Source: Cymodocea nodosa
Taxonomy: Eukaryota > Streptophyta > Magnoliopsida > Alismatales > Cymodoceaceae
DNA: 64,000 bases
Direction: 5' to 3'
Assembly: GCA_036874045.1 (NCBI GenBank)
Contig: CM072341.1
Coordinates: 7,204,501 to 7,268,500, forward strand
A program made the position numbers and the translations under genes. A model generated the notes under the pieces. That model was not told the origin of the DNA, did no database searches, and worked only from the letters and a program-made list of their open reading frames with translations. Of this stretch, positions 1 through 11,625 are shown one piece after another. Each line of letters opens with the position of its first letter. Positions within the stretch are counted from its first letter, which is position 1.

Positions 1-1337
1 AGGTCCCAAACAAACTTGAGTACAAATAGAATTGTAACCTATTTATTGAAATGTAATCTAATATATATTGAAGTGTAACTTAGTTTCTATTAAAATATAA
101 CTTGAAATATAATGAACTATAAACTAGATTACATTTAGTTATAACTTAGATTTTATTAAAATATAAGTTAATATATATTAAAATATAACCTAAATTTTAA
201 ATTGTTTGTCATTATAAGTTTTTTCAATTATTTGTCAATGATTTAAAACTTTTCTCATGCACGTGATTACCATATCTCTATCTAATTGACATTTTATACA
301 TGACAATTTCCTAGAAAATTTTATCTAGATGTTTTTATATGTTTATCATAGCATGTTTTATCTTATCCCTAAGATTCAAATTGAAATTTGGAGTTTGTTT
401 GGTCATTTCCACAAGTATTATATTTCCACCAATACAACCCTCTATCTTTGATACATTTTCTTTTTCCAAAAGACCAATACTCAATAAAATACTAATATTT
501 GAAACTATGGTTGAGGTGATGTCGTTATCCACACCACTATCAAGACATTAACTAGGTTTTTCACATTGTTTTATTTTCTTTTATTCTTTTATATCATTTA
601 CATTGTGGTTTTTAGTTTGATCTTGAAAAATAAAAACATGATATTATTTTTATTTTGTTTTATCCTAAAAATAAAAAAGTGAAAATGTGCTATTATTTTT
701 ATTTCAAAATTTATTTCTTTGATGTTTGAATTACATTACTATCTCAAAATCTATGATCTACCTTTCAAATTTTATCTTGTTGACGTTTTCTGATTTTTCC
801 TAATTTTTATTGATTTAAATGTAATATTAAATTATGATGTCATGTAGACATCACTAATTTAGGTGACCAGTTAAATCCAGGCATCAACCACCCCTTCACT
901 AAACCAAGTCAACATTTGGTCCAACTCTAAAATCATTGATTAGATATACAAATCAGCAACTAAGTTAAACAACAACAGAACACAATATTATTATAACTTT
1001 TGACCTACAAACAAAAGCTATCAATAAGACATGGCAATTTTAAGAAAGGTAATATCATGCTTCTTAAAAGTGTCAAGATGTGTGTTTTGTCCCCCACCCC
1101 TCACTTGGTACCTTTATGTTTTCCTAGGCCCTCACCCCATGTATAGATCAAGTTTGTAGGTCGCAGTGTTTACTTTCTTTTTGTTTTACATCCTTCCTAT
1201 GTTCTTTCGTGAGGTTTTGGTCTAATCCCCTTACTTGTATTACTTATCCTTTTGGATCTTCTCCTTCTAAATAGATCAAAGATATTGATTAAAAAAAAGA
1301 TGTGTACTTTGTATTTCCATCCTTCAAAGATGACCCT
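1..1337. other. AT-rich flank, no supported gene
   Basis: The first 200 bases consist of loosely repeated AT-rich phrases resembling 'aaatataac' and 'gtaacttag'. No coding gene is convincing. A short minus-strand open frame at 335-532 (with open sequence just upstream) has a protein-like composition, including KQTPNFNLNLRDKIKHAM, and could be a stray host exon, but I do not recognise the family. The stretch ends at the TAA (1338-1340) that serves as the left target duplication of the Harbinger element. Confidence 0.4.
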
Positions 1338-1687
1338 TAAGGTAAAGGTGTCAAATGAGTTGAGCCATTGTGGGCCAACCCAACCCATAATGGGCTAGCC
1401 CGACCTGACCCGATTTTTTAAATTGGATTGGGTTGAGCTATAATATATTAGAAAATCAGCCTACGGTCGATTCGAATTGGGCCAAGCTACAAGCCAGTTA
1501 CATTAGTTACGAACGTTAAAATAACATTCATTTAATAAGATACTTCTCTTATATACATTAAGTACTTGTTTAAATCCTAAAACTAAAATAAAAGTTGTTA
1601 AAAATTTAATAAATGCAATACAAACTTATTTAAACATAAAAGTTGATGTAACAATTGAAAATGTAAAAGAAAGTTTAAATAATATGT

Positions 1688-2120
1688 TTGATATATATGT
1701 TACAAAATATAAAACACAACAAATACAAAATATCCTATTTTTCACAATCATCATTATCATTATCAATATTCGATTATAATATATTGGTCGATAAATATAG
1801 TGATTTTAACATAACAAATAGACAAGAATTAATTAATTTTAACAATACTAATCATAACTATTTAATAAGAGATAATCCTAATTTTCTAGATTTTAATGTA
1901 ATAAATTGTTAGAAAACACAAAAACACACATTTCCTATTTTATCATTAATGGCTAGAGATTTACTAACAATTTCAACTTCTTCTGTAGCATGTGAACAAT
2001 TAGTATTAATGGTAATATATTAGACGATAAAAGAACAAGATTAAAATATGATATTTTAAAAACATTAATGTGTGTTAAAGACTAGAAATTTACTCATATT
2101 TGTAGATAACAATAGAAAAA
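1688..2120 (+). pseudogene. hAT transposase C-terminal remnant (dimerisation domain)
   Basis: The open part begins at 1688 and contains SLSIFDYNILVDKYSDF, a segment found upstream of the dimerisation domain in plant hAT transposases. In the same frame, after a stop near 1911, the sequence reads FPILSLMARDLLTISTSSVA at about 1930-1990. This matches the start of the hAT dimerisation domain (family form FPILSLMARDILTIPVSTVASESAFS). The rest of the domain, with the usual LDDxR and CxKDW motifs, is recognisable only with further stops and a frame change up to about 2110. The catalytic region is absent, so this is an internally deleted element needing transposase supplied in trans. Confidence 0.7.
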
Positions 2121-2454
2121 TAACTTCACCGATGAATTTGCAAATTTAAGTATTTAAATGTAATTATGTACATTAAAAGTAAAAATATTTGATGTAATTA
2201 CAAAAATAATGTATTTTTAATTTGAATTCAGAAATAAAATAATTATTTTAACTATATGTCTTGTATTTAAATGTGTTGATAGATGATGAATCATGAATGG
2301 TGAGTTAATGATGTCTTGACATTGATGTTAATGTGATGAATCATGAATAATGACTTATGTTTGATATTCATGTATTTATAAATAAAATAATATGTTTGAA
2401 TGATGAATAATTGATTACTAGATAACGTTGTAATTTTTATTTTTATTTAAAATC

Positions 2455-2955
2455 AAAAAATAAATATAAAAAAATCAAAAACTTCGGTTAAACCCTTCGA
2501 TCAAACCGAAATAAAAATAATAAACAACTTCGATTCGATCAAATTTAAAAAAATCAAAAACTTTGGTAGAACCAAAGAAAAAAAATAAAAATAATAAAAA
2601 ACTTTGAACCACCAAAGTAATGAAGTTTTTAAAATAAAAAACTTCGATCTAATTGAATTTTAACTTTGATCAACATCGATCCGATTGAAGTTTTTGATTT
2701 TTTTTAACTTTTTTTTAAAACTCGATTGAATCAAACACCAAAGTTAACTGACCAAATTTTAACTTCGGTCAAACCAAAGTTTTTGATTTTAACTTCAATC
2801 AGACTAAAGTTTTTGATTTTTTTTAAAACTTTGTTACTTCGGTTCAACTAAATTAGACCAAAGTTTTTTTTTTCTTTGGCCTAACCAAAGTTTTTTTATT
2901 TTAAAAACTTCGTTACTTTGGTTCAATTGAGTTGGATCGAAGTTTTGATTTTTTA
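2455..2955. repeat. Degenerate AACTTCGGT / ACCGAAGTT repeats inside the hAT element
   Basis: About 500 bp made of many short variants of aaaacttcggt, aaccaaagtttttgatttt and their complements in alternating orientation. It is low complexity and strongly AT-rich. Such short inverted motif clusters occur in hAT subterminal regions, where transposase binds, but this block sits well inside the right end. There is no regular spacing and no leader, so it is not a CRISPR. Confidence 0.5.
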
Positions 2956-3212
2956 AATTTTTATATTTATTTTTTGATTTTAAATTAAAATAAAAATATT
3001 ACATATTACATATTTTAAAAATTTATAAAAGCAAGTCTGTAAGCAACTTACAGGTTGGCCCAAGCCCGACCCATATAGGCTTGAGCTACGAGCCAAGCCA
3101 AGATATCCCCTAAAAATAAAAATAAAAAATCAAGCTAGCTCGACCTGACCTGTAGTTCAAATGGGTTGATACTCTTTGCCTAGCCTAGCCCATTGACACC
3201 TCTACCTTAGGG

Positions 3213-5300
3213 GGGTTTGTGTCTCTTAGAATTCCAAGAAATGGAAGAAAAGGAATGTCTAGAAAATTAATGATGTATTTGTGTCTCTTGGAATCATGGG
3301 AAAATTTTAAAAAATTTTCCTTCATATAAAAGGGCAAGAATTTCTAGGATTCTCATTCGTCTCCCTTGGAATACTAAAAAACCCTCCCACAACCTCGACA
3401 CTCCCTTAACCTCAATCACAACCCAAGACCTTGATCCTCAACTGCAACCTTGACACTCCTTTGACGCTCGACCATAATGCTCTCTTAACGCTCGATTGTG
3501 ACCCAACATCGAAACCTTATCTCTCTCTCTTCTCTCCAAGCCCAACAACACACCTAATGCCTTTGCAAGGTAATCTTTTATGCAAATCTTGAATGAACAA
3601 AAATAGTTATAATAGAACTTATTTTATTCAAGACTATCAACTTCTAAAATAAAACAACCAACTAGAGCATACAAGACTATTGACTACTTCTTTCGTATCA
3701 AGTTGCTAGATGGTGAGGAAGGGTTTCTTACGTGATAGGTTTTCTAATAGATCCCCTGCTTCTGGTTCTCCTTTTGATGGATTGTCTCCATTATTTAGTG
3801 GAACGTTCACACACCATTGCCTAACCGAATGTGTTCCCATCGCTCCCCCAAGCTTGTCACTTCCTTCTTTTCTTCTCAATAGTGAAGGATCTCTACCGGA
3901 AGCTTCCTTCATTCTTTGTCGCCCTTCCTATAAGTTCGCACCCACTGTCAAGAACAAGATGTCGTCGTGCTTCTTATGATCTCCTCACACGTTCCCGAGC
4001 ACCTCGCTATCAATAAGTAAAACTATTTTACCAAATTATCATATCTGGATTTTTACAATAACATTGTTATTCCTCTATTTATCATATCTAATTTTCTTAT
4101 GCCTACCATTGTTGTTTAGATTTTAAAGGTTCAATAAAAATTTTCAAAGATCTCCATTGATATGTTTCATGGCATGTCTAATTAATCTTGCTTTGATCAT
4201 ATTTCTTCAATATATGATATGTAAGTAAATATATGTTAAGATTTCATCCAAGTATAATATCATTGGTGATATGTAAGTAAATATATGTCTGATTAATCTT
4301 GCTTTAATTTTGCAAAAAGTGATTGTACAATGTAATTCTCATTTTCAAGTCTAAAATGGCAATGATTTGAATGCTTGTTTGTTGTTAAAAATGTAGTAAA
4401 ACATTTGTTATTAATAGATATAGTTCTAGGTTCATGTATACTCTATTTTGCACTCCAACTCATTAGCTCATTATTTATTAGTGTTTGCATCATATTTTAA
4501 TAGTAATGTAGTTATTAAACAAGCTAGCAAATTCATCATTATATATATTTTTTGGAAAATACACCTTTTAAGTAATCCAACTGATCTAGCTCTTCGTTCA
4601 TTTTCATTTGTATGCTTGGCCTATTAGTGAAGATCAAGGCCATTTTGACTAGTTTGACCTTTATTAATTATCCATGGAACTTGTGGATTAATAAAAAATC
4701 AAGAAGATTGAACTCTCTAGTTGACTTGGTGTAGATTTTTGCCACAAAATTCAACCCAACCTATGATCTTACCATGTTCAAATGTTTAACATAGCATTTT
4801 TTCCATCCATGCACAACTTTATTTATTAATATTAGACAACATAAAATGTAACAAAGAAAATGCAGCAATTGTTGGTGTTCCTATATAAACCAACCAAACA
4901 TTGTCATTGAACTTTTCTCATACTCAATTTTAACAAGTGGACATACTATTTTACTAATGTGAAATTTGAGACCTATATAATCCAATATGATAATAATGCT
5001 ATTTTGACTTGTTACTATTTTATTTATTCAACTAGTATATGTGTTAAAGTATTGTCCATTTCCTGAATTTGGTTTGTTCATCTTTGTATTGTCCATTTTG
5101 TTTTAACTAGATAATTTCTCTAAATTTCTCATATGAAATCTGATTTTTTTTTAAAAAAATATCTAGGATTGTATAAAATTGACAATAATATGATTCATTC
5201 TATTGCATATATATTACGGGTAAATGAGTTTAGGGTAATGTTGAGTCATTGTCAGTATGTAAGTTTTCTTTATATCTATAAAGTTATCATTTTTAGGAAA
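3213..5300. other. Harbinger 5' noncoding region
   Basis: The Harbinger element between its left terminal repeat and ORF1. Open frames at about 3706-4016 on both strands are short and match nothing I know. The stretch from 3400 to 3550 is less AT-rich (Cys/Thr-type codons by chance). Nothing else is supported. Confidence 0.4.
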
Positions 5301-6189
5301 ATGACTTCTAAAAAGAAGAAATACATCAACTAGAACACTATACAGGATGAAATGTTTTTAGGTATTTTAGCTGTAGAAATTAGATAAGGGAATGCAAAGC
5401 AACAAGATAGAAAGATCAGATCAAATACATGGAATAAAATGATTACGGAATACAATAATAAAACATCTCTAAATGTTGAGAGTGGGATGAAGACTTGGAG
5501 GACAATGTATAAAAATTATTCAAAAATTTCAAAACAAAGTGGATAGAGGTGGAACTACATACGTGGTCATATTGACATTCCAAAAGAAATATAGGATGAG
5601 TTTGTAAAAATAATTATTTAATTTCTTTTTGTATTATTCAATTGCAAGTAAACTTTCAAATTACTTAAACTTTATATATATTTATTTCTTATAACAACAT
5701 CCAAAATATAAAACATGTGTAGGGAAGTCATGTACAATTTATGATGATCTATATACAATATTTAAGGGAAATATGACTACTAGATAAAATAGTATAGTTC
5801 TTGAAGATTTACAATAAACACAAGATGTCGAACCAAATTTACAAAATAATGTAGAGACATTTCCTATTTTCAATACTTAGATTCCATCAACATTTCCTAA
5901 TGCTGAAGAGAGAGAAGGCAATTCAAGTTTGTTTACTGCAGAAAATGTAGTTAAAATATCAAAGAAAAGAGCTCGACCACAAGCTAAATCCACACAATCT
6001 ATTACTAAGTCTGTGAATTGTATTAATGATATTATCTAAAAGATTGCAGACAAGTATCAAAAGATATATCAAAAAACTACTTTAAAAAGAGAAGCAAAGG
6101 AATGCATTCCCTAAATACTTGAATTATTGGAACTTGCAAAGGATGAACAACTATTAGCTATGCAATTGCTAAAGAATCTAGTGAATAGG
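5301..6189 (+). pseudogene. Harbinger ORF1: Myb/SANT-like DNA-binding protein, decayed
   Basis: The translation from 5301 runs MTSKKKKYIN and, beyond a stop, continues in frame with GILAVEIR, GNAKQQ, WNKMITEYNNKTSLNVESG and MKTWRTMYKNYSKI to about 5545. This is the plant Myb/SANT-like domain (family form LLVEQVRKGNR...WNxIVEEFN...QLKNRWKxLKKxY). After an intron-like AT-rich stretch, 5730-6189 holds a basic, Ser-rich tail (KKRARPQAKS) and ends with LELLELAKDEQLLAMQLLK, the usual C-terminal region. In PIF/Harbinger elements this protein assists transposase in binding DNA. It carries several stops. Confidence 0.65.
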
Positions 6190-6468
6190 GCATTTTTTTT
6201 TATCTTTACGTACTAACGCATTGTAGGTAAAGTGGTTACAATTTAATTTTCCAAAAGATTGAACTTAGGGCTATTATTAAAATTGTGACAGTTATGTGGT
6301 CTACATTAATGTTTCTTCTATTAATTGTTTTCGAGTTAGACATAGGTAATTGGCATTAATTTCTTTCAAATTTAGTATGTCATTGTTTATGTTTTGAAGG
6401 TTGATGTTAAGTATTTATGTTACTGTTTATGTTATTATTTATATATGTTTAAGTTAGCTGTTTAAATG

Positions 6469-8119
6469 TGTTGAGTATTACGTTTTGATGATGTATACTA
6501 AACGAATGTAATCATATTTACTTAATTACTATTATTTATGAAAGTAAATTAAGAACATCAATTAATACAGAAAAAGTTTACTGATATAAATATTTATCTG
6601 TAATAGATCTGACATTATGCTAAGTTAAATAACTAGTAGTTAAATTATACTAACTTTTCCTTTAACTAAACGTTAAGTTAACATGTGTTTTTATTGTAAA
6701 ACATGATATGTTTGAAGGTTATATTTTTATATCATGTACAGTGCATGTTAGCACAACTCGTTAAGTTAATACTTTATTTGTAAAAAAATCACATGAAAAC
6801 TCATTGAGTTATAAGTTTAAAGGTTAAAATAAATTACACGAGAACTCGTTGAATTAGTAAACATAGTGTTAAAGTGAAAAGATGAACTTATTAAGTTAAT
6901 ATTATGCACGTGGTGAATTTAAAGTTTACGAATATTATAGTGTATCACGTGAGTTGCACATGTTTAACTCATTAAGTTAATATAATTGCACGCGTTGAGT
7001 TGCTATATTGAATACTAAGGCAACGCGTTAAGTTAACATTATAAACTTAAAATTATAATTATTGCATGTGGTAAATACTTTATTGTTTAAAATATTTATT
7101 TACTACTGGACAATTAAGTTATCAAAGGATTTTTCGAAAACTTATAACCGTAACTATCCAAATGCTTTTCGAAGAGTTAGCATCTAACCTTTCAAAAAAC
7201 AACTTAAGTCATGTAATACAACAAAGTTAATTCATTGAATTAACTGTAATACCACGAAACTAGTTCGTTGAGTTAACATAATACCACAGACTTAGTTCGT
7301 TGAATTAACTACAATACATATCACGTAAATTGGCACATGATGAACTCGTTAAGTTAAATACGTTAAGTTATAAATCTACTTATTTTACTCATTTAGTTAA
7401 CATTAACACAACTTGTTATTACACTTGATGAAAAATTTTAGACAATAAAGTTTATTTTGCAAGAAATTTTTCAAAGATCCAAGGTTGATTAAAAAAAATT
7501 CGAGAGAAAAACGAGAATCAGAATGTGTGGATTTTAATAAAGGAAAAAGAGAATACATAAACAGTGAAAAACTGATTATGTATAAACGTGGAGGATATGT
7601 ATAAAATAAAAATACAATATAAAAGGCATAGAATTTTCATTGATCAATTATCTTTGCACACCAAATGAAACATATTTTCAGGGATCAAACGCCTCTTCGA
7701 GGAAAAATTTTCAGATAGAAGAAAATTCAATGAAGAAGAGAAAGTCAGATATATGTCACTAAAGATTTAAAGAATCAAAAGAAAGTAAATTTGGTGAAAC
7801 AAAGAAAATCAGATATTAGTCATTAAAGATTTGCAAAAGAAGAAGAAAAATCTCAAACAGGGAGAAATGTTTTAAATTTCACAAATTAATTTTCTCTATT
7901 TGTAGTTATGAAATTAATTAGATGAAACATTGTATCATTATATAATTGTATCTACAATTTTTGAGGAGAATTGAATTATATATTGTAATTAAAATCTTGA
8001 ATAAAATGATTTGATTAAAATAGTGTCTCGACTTATTTTTAATTTTGAAATTTCAATTATAATTAAAAATATTGAAAAACACAATTCACCACTCTCTTGT
8101 GTAGTCATTCAATCCTACA
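6469..8119 (+). mobile_element. Solo LTR of a Sirevirus-like Ty1/copia element (copy A)
   Basis: A 1651-bp LTR starting TGTTGAGTATTACG and ending ATCCTACA, flanked by the 5-bp target duplication AAATG (6464-6468 and 8120-8124). There is no internal region, so it is a solo LTR left by recombination between two LTRs. The same family supplies the LTR at 18400-19887. U3 carries CACGTG-type and CTCGTTGAGTTA motifs (about 6750-7045); a TATA-like ATATAAAAGG lies at 7619-7628. It inserted into the Harbinger element between ORF1 and the transposase. Confidence 0.85.
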
Positions 8120-8167
8120 AAATGTTTATGTTATAATGATGTACTTATGTAGGTAGCACTTATTTAA

Positions 8168-9556
8168 ATGGAGAATGATGAAGAAGATTTAGAACAACTA
8201 TTACAAAGGTGACTACGAAAATGACATAATCTACTCATGTTACTTGCACAATTGTTGACAACACTTGCACATTATACTGATTTCATTCCTCAAGCAGTAG
8301 AACGAATATATAATAATGAAGGACAAATTTATATAAGGAGGCTGCTAGATCCTACAATACCTTACTAAACATATAACTGTTGAAAAATATATCGCATAAG
8401 ACAACATGTATTCATGCAATTTTATAGATTGCTTAAAAGGGAAAGAGTAATAGAAGATAGTCCAAGTATAAGTATAGAAGAGAAACTAGCAAGTTTTTTA
8501 GTTACAATTGATCCGAACCAACAGTATGACATGACAACTGAGCGATTCCATTGATCTTCTTGGACAATTAGCACATACTTCAATGAGATTGTCAATGCTA
8601 TAATTAGATTACATCATGTACTTATAACCAAGTCTTCTACATCAACATCAAGTAGAATTCGAAATGATCCAAACGTCTACTCATATTTCAAGGTAAACTA
8701 ATCATTATATTATGTTGTGTCTTCTAATTCATTACTAGTATTTTTAATGAAATTAACATTGTTTCAATTGTAAGGATTGCATTGATGCTATCGATAGCAT
8801 ACATGTTAACACTACCATTTATGGAGAAGAAAACGCTAGATTCAGAAATCAAAAAGGAAACTTGTCCTAAAATGTATTAACGACTTGTAATTTTGACATA
8901 GAAATCACATACGTTTTTGCAAGATAGGAAAAATCAACTACAAATACACAAATTTTATAAGATACTACTTCTCGACAACATAGGTTAAAAGTCTCATATA
9001 GTACGTTATTAATTATGTTTGCATTATTTTTAGTTTATAATATTAAATTGTATAAGTTGATAATTGTAGTATATTTTTTGTAAGTAAATATTATTTAGTC
9101 AATACAAGATTCCCAAATTGCCCTAAATTTATTTCTCCATATTGAGGCATACGATATCATTTATCAGAATATGATCAAAACTTCAATTACAAACATTCAC
9201 AACTGAAAAATGTAATTAAACGTACATTTGGAGTAATTAAGTATCGTTTTGTCATTTTACAAGGATACATGTCATATCCATTTCAAACATAAGTGAAGAT
9301 AGTAATAACATGTTTTCTCCTGCATAATTCTATTAAAAAAACAGATCATAAAGATTTACTTGAAGATCTTGTAGATAAATTATTTAAAGAAAATACTGAT
9401 GATTTGCAAGAAGAATCACATATTCATGTTGAAGAAGAAAGTATATCTTGTAATACTAATTTGAGTGTAGATCAACGAAAAAGAATAACTGTTGTATTGC
9501 ATGAACAAATTATGTACTCTATGTGGGAAAGAAATAATGTGATTTTTTTTATTTAA
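8168..9556 (+). pseudogene. PIF/Harbinger DDE transposase, decayed
   Basis: The start is the ATG of MENDEEDLEQLLQR. Blocks in order: IEEKLASFLVTIDPNQQ (about 8475-8530); an intron-like gap with donor GTAAACTAATC at 8692; DCIDAIDSIHV (about 8775-8810, first catalytic Asp region; family form CIGAIDGTHV); NVLTTCNFDI; EITYVFAR; then RFPNCPKFISPY, GIRYHLSEY and QLKNVIKRTFGVIKYRF (about 9100-9260); and VKIVITCFLLHNSIKK (9293 onward). This is the DDE_Tnp_4 layout. The third catalytic residue, Glu in the usual NVIERTFG, reads Lys here. Several in-frame stops are present. It is inactive. Confidence 0.8.
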
Positions 9557-9961
9557 GAATTACTTGTAATGAATTATAATTTTTGATGAAAAAGTTATTT
9601 CATAACTTGCATCTTCTATATAGACAACTAATTTTTTCTTAATAGTAATATAAAATGTTAACATATAATACATTATTTATAATTTTTCTTTTCAAATTTA
9701 AATATTTTATATTTAAAATGTAATATTTAATAATTTTAAAATTCTTAATTAATGTATTTTCAATTATTTCCTACAAGTACACAAATATAATATCAAAATT
9801 CTTGTCATTTCCCAACATGCACAAACAATGTTTCATTTCATGTAATTTCCTAACATTTCACAACATACACAAACAACATTTTATTTTCTATCATATCCTG
9901 TCATGTCCTGTCATTTTCCACTATTTCCTTTCTCAACAGAAAACATGCACAAACAGCCTCC

Positions 9962-10982
9962 TAACCACCTAGACCACCTATGCAAGTGCCTCAATAAATA
10001 TACTACATTTTTAATTATTATGGAAAATAGGGATAAGATATATTTAATAATGATCAACATAGTAGCATTGAAAAAGATGAATCAATGTTAATAAATGAAA
10101 TTTTCCATTATCTTTTCATACCCTCAAGATGTTTAAATTATAAATAATGCATTCCCTTTTTCATTTTCATGTAGGATGTTTGCATTGACATAATAGCATA
10201 ATATCATCTAAATATTGACAAGCAAAGATCCCTAAACCATCTAAGGAAGGATTTTAAAATGGAACTTTAACAAAAAGAGTTAAGCTTGACAATGCCACTC
10301 ACAATCTCATGTTGGACATCCAAGCAATCTACTAGAGCATCTAGATGGATAAAATGAAAAACTCTTCAACAAAGCTCATGAGGGCAACAATGGCAGATCT
10401 ATATGTTTCTGCTCTACTTGATCCCAAACCTTTGTCCAAAGCCAAGGATTTATTCTACGGGTTTTTTACTCTATTTTGTTTATTAGTATATTTTGAATTG
10501 TCACTTTCATTGTTTTTCTCATATCTATGGTTGATCTTATTGAATAAGATTCTTCATCCTTTCAAAAAAAGGTGCACTTTCTACCAACAAAATAGACAAG
10601 GGCTATAGTTGAAAAGCACAAAAATATGAATAACACATGATAACAAAAGGGAGAGACAAAAAAAATATCAGAATTAAGAAATTAGCATAACAGATTTGGT
10701 AGGTACCTCGGTCTTGTAACGAGTGTCTAGGGGAGGTATCTTTAGTTGTGATTTCCAATCTTCAAAACTGATATCAGTAAAAATAAATTTGACTTTAATT
10801 ACACAAATTACTTCAGATGAAAGTACATTGGCATCTCTAATGTAAATGAGAAAAAACTTACATCTAAATAGAAAAAGTCAAGCATGAAACAAAGAAAAAT
10901 CCACCAAGAGCCAAAGGAAGTGTATTGATTACAAAATGTCACCAAGCTTATCATGTCATGCACTTTTTTCTTCTAGAGTTCC
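9962..10982. other. Unassigned AT-rich stretch between Harbinger and SINE
   Basis: No gene is supported. A plus-strand open frame at 10345-10608 (MDKMKNSSTKLMRATMADL...) starts in less biased sequence and then runs into a hydrophobic, T-rich stretch; it could hold a small exon, but I do not recognise it. If the helicase exon at 12470-12750 still has downstream exons, this stretch would be intronic to it. Confidence 0.3.
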
Positions 10983-11160
10983 CTTTAAAATAAAGGCAAA
11001 TCTAGTGTAGAAGGCTCCTACTAATGTCTGGTTCAGGCCCTTGGGAAAGACCAACTATATGTAGTCTTACCTCTGTAAACAAAGATGTTTACTAGGATTT
11101 GTACCCATAACTACCACGTCACAATAGAGCAACCTTACCATTGTGCCAAAGATTGCCCTC
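10983..11160 (-). mobile_element. Au-type SINE
   Basis: The minus strand starts GAGGGCAATCTTTGGCACAA, with an A-box-like TTGGCACAATGGTAAGG and a B-box-like GGTACAAATCC about 35 bases later. It continues with AGACTACATATAGTTGG and a TTCCCAAGGGCC block and ends in GGAGCCTTCTACAC...TTTGCC plus T-rich sequence. Order and wording match the Au SINE family of plants, which is tRNA-derived, RNA polymerase III transcribed and mobilised by LINE proteins. No clear target duplication is visible, although pyrimidine-rich CTTTTTTCTTCT-like sequence occurs on both sides. Confidence 0.75.
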
Positions 11161-11514
11161 TTCTTTTTCTTCACTTCTATTTAAGAAAAAAGCAAAAATT
11201 AAGATTTAGTAATATTTATAGTTCCTTCATGTGTGAATAATTAATCATACACTAAAAATTATGTGTTTGGGATTAAAAGAACACAACTTTGGTTGCAAGT
11301 AGTGAAAAAAGGTAAAGATATAAGATGAAGATAATAACAATAAAAATAAATGAAGGAAATAAAAAAGAGCAAAGAGGGAAAATAAGCATATAATTTAGAG
11401 AGAATAGCAAAAATGAAGAGAATGGGAGTAAAAGAGCCAAAGGAGGTTACAAAAGAAGGGAACAATGGAATGAAATAATATACAAAATTATGAGAAAAAA
11501 AAACAAAAAAGAAT

Positions 11515-11625
11515 CACTCATTGTTAAGGCGACAAAGGTGGCCATGAGATTGAACCCAAACATCTCAAGACTTGTCGTGGCAAACCTCCTCATCTCACCA
11601 AGTCACCTAAGTCAAAACTAGATCA
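11515..11625 (-). mobile_element. Possible tRNA-related SINE fragment
   Basis: The minus strand reads TTAGGTGACTTGGTGAGATG (A-box-like region), then about 40 bases later GGGTTCAATCTC, which fits an RNA polymerase III B box, followed by CATGGCCACC and a T-rich tail. This is the shape of a tRNA-derived SINE head. I cannot name a family, and the A box is poor. Confidence 0.35.

Larger units (their letters stand above)
1343..3204 (+). mobile_element. hAT-superfamily DNA transposon, decayed
   Basis: The terminal inverted repeats are TAAAGGTGTCAAATG on the left and TAGAGGTGTCAATGG on the right, read inward; this is the common plant hAT type. The flanking 8-bp target duplications are CCTTAAGG (1335-1342) and CCTTAGGG (3205-3212), with one mismatch. 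Both ends carry GGGCC/GGGTTGGG-like subterminal motifs, also typical of these elements. At 1862 bp it is too short for a full gene; only a transposase C-terminal remnant is visible. It inserted within the first bases of the left terminal repeat of the Harbinger element. Confidence 0.85.
1341..9961 (+). mobile_element. PIF/Harbinger DNA transposon, interrupted by a hAT element and a solo LTR
   Basis: The right end reads inward (reverse strand) as GGAGGCTGTTTGTGCATG and is followed by TAA (9962-9964). The left end, once the nested hAT element is set aside, reads GGGGGTTTGTGTCTC and is preceded by TAA (1338-1340). A TAA/TTA target duplication and GG-rich ends with GTTTG are typical of PIF/Harbinger. 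Inside are both genes this superfamily carries: a Myb/SANT-like ORF1 (about 5301-6189) and a DDE transposase (about 8168-9556), both decayed. Subterminal motifs resembling 'aaatgaaatg' and 'acatgcacaaac' recur near the right end. Without the two nested insertions the element is about 5.1 kb, a normal size. It is no longer autonomous. Confidence 0.8.

Noticed and set aside
2455-2955. CRISPR-like regular repeats
   Set aside because: Units vary in length and orientation, there are no unique spacers of constant size, and the context is a plant hAT transposon.
3706-4016. Overlapping open frames on both strands as a gene
   Set aside because: Short, no domain, both strands open because of composition; lies in the Harbinger 5' region.
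10345-10608. 87-residue protein-coding gene
   Set aside because: The second half is a T-rich hydrophobic run and no family is recognisable; at most a short exon.
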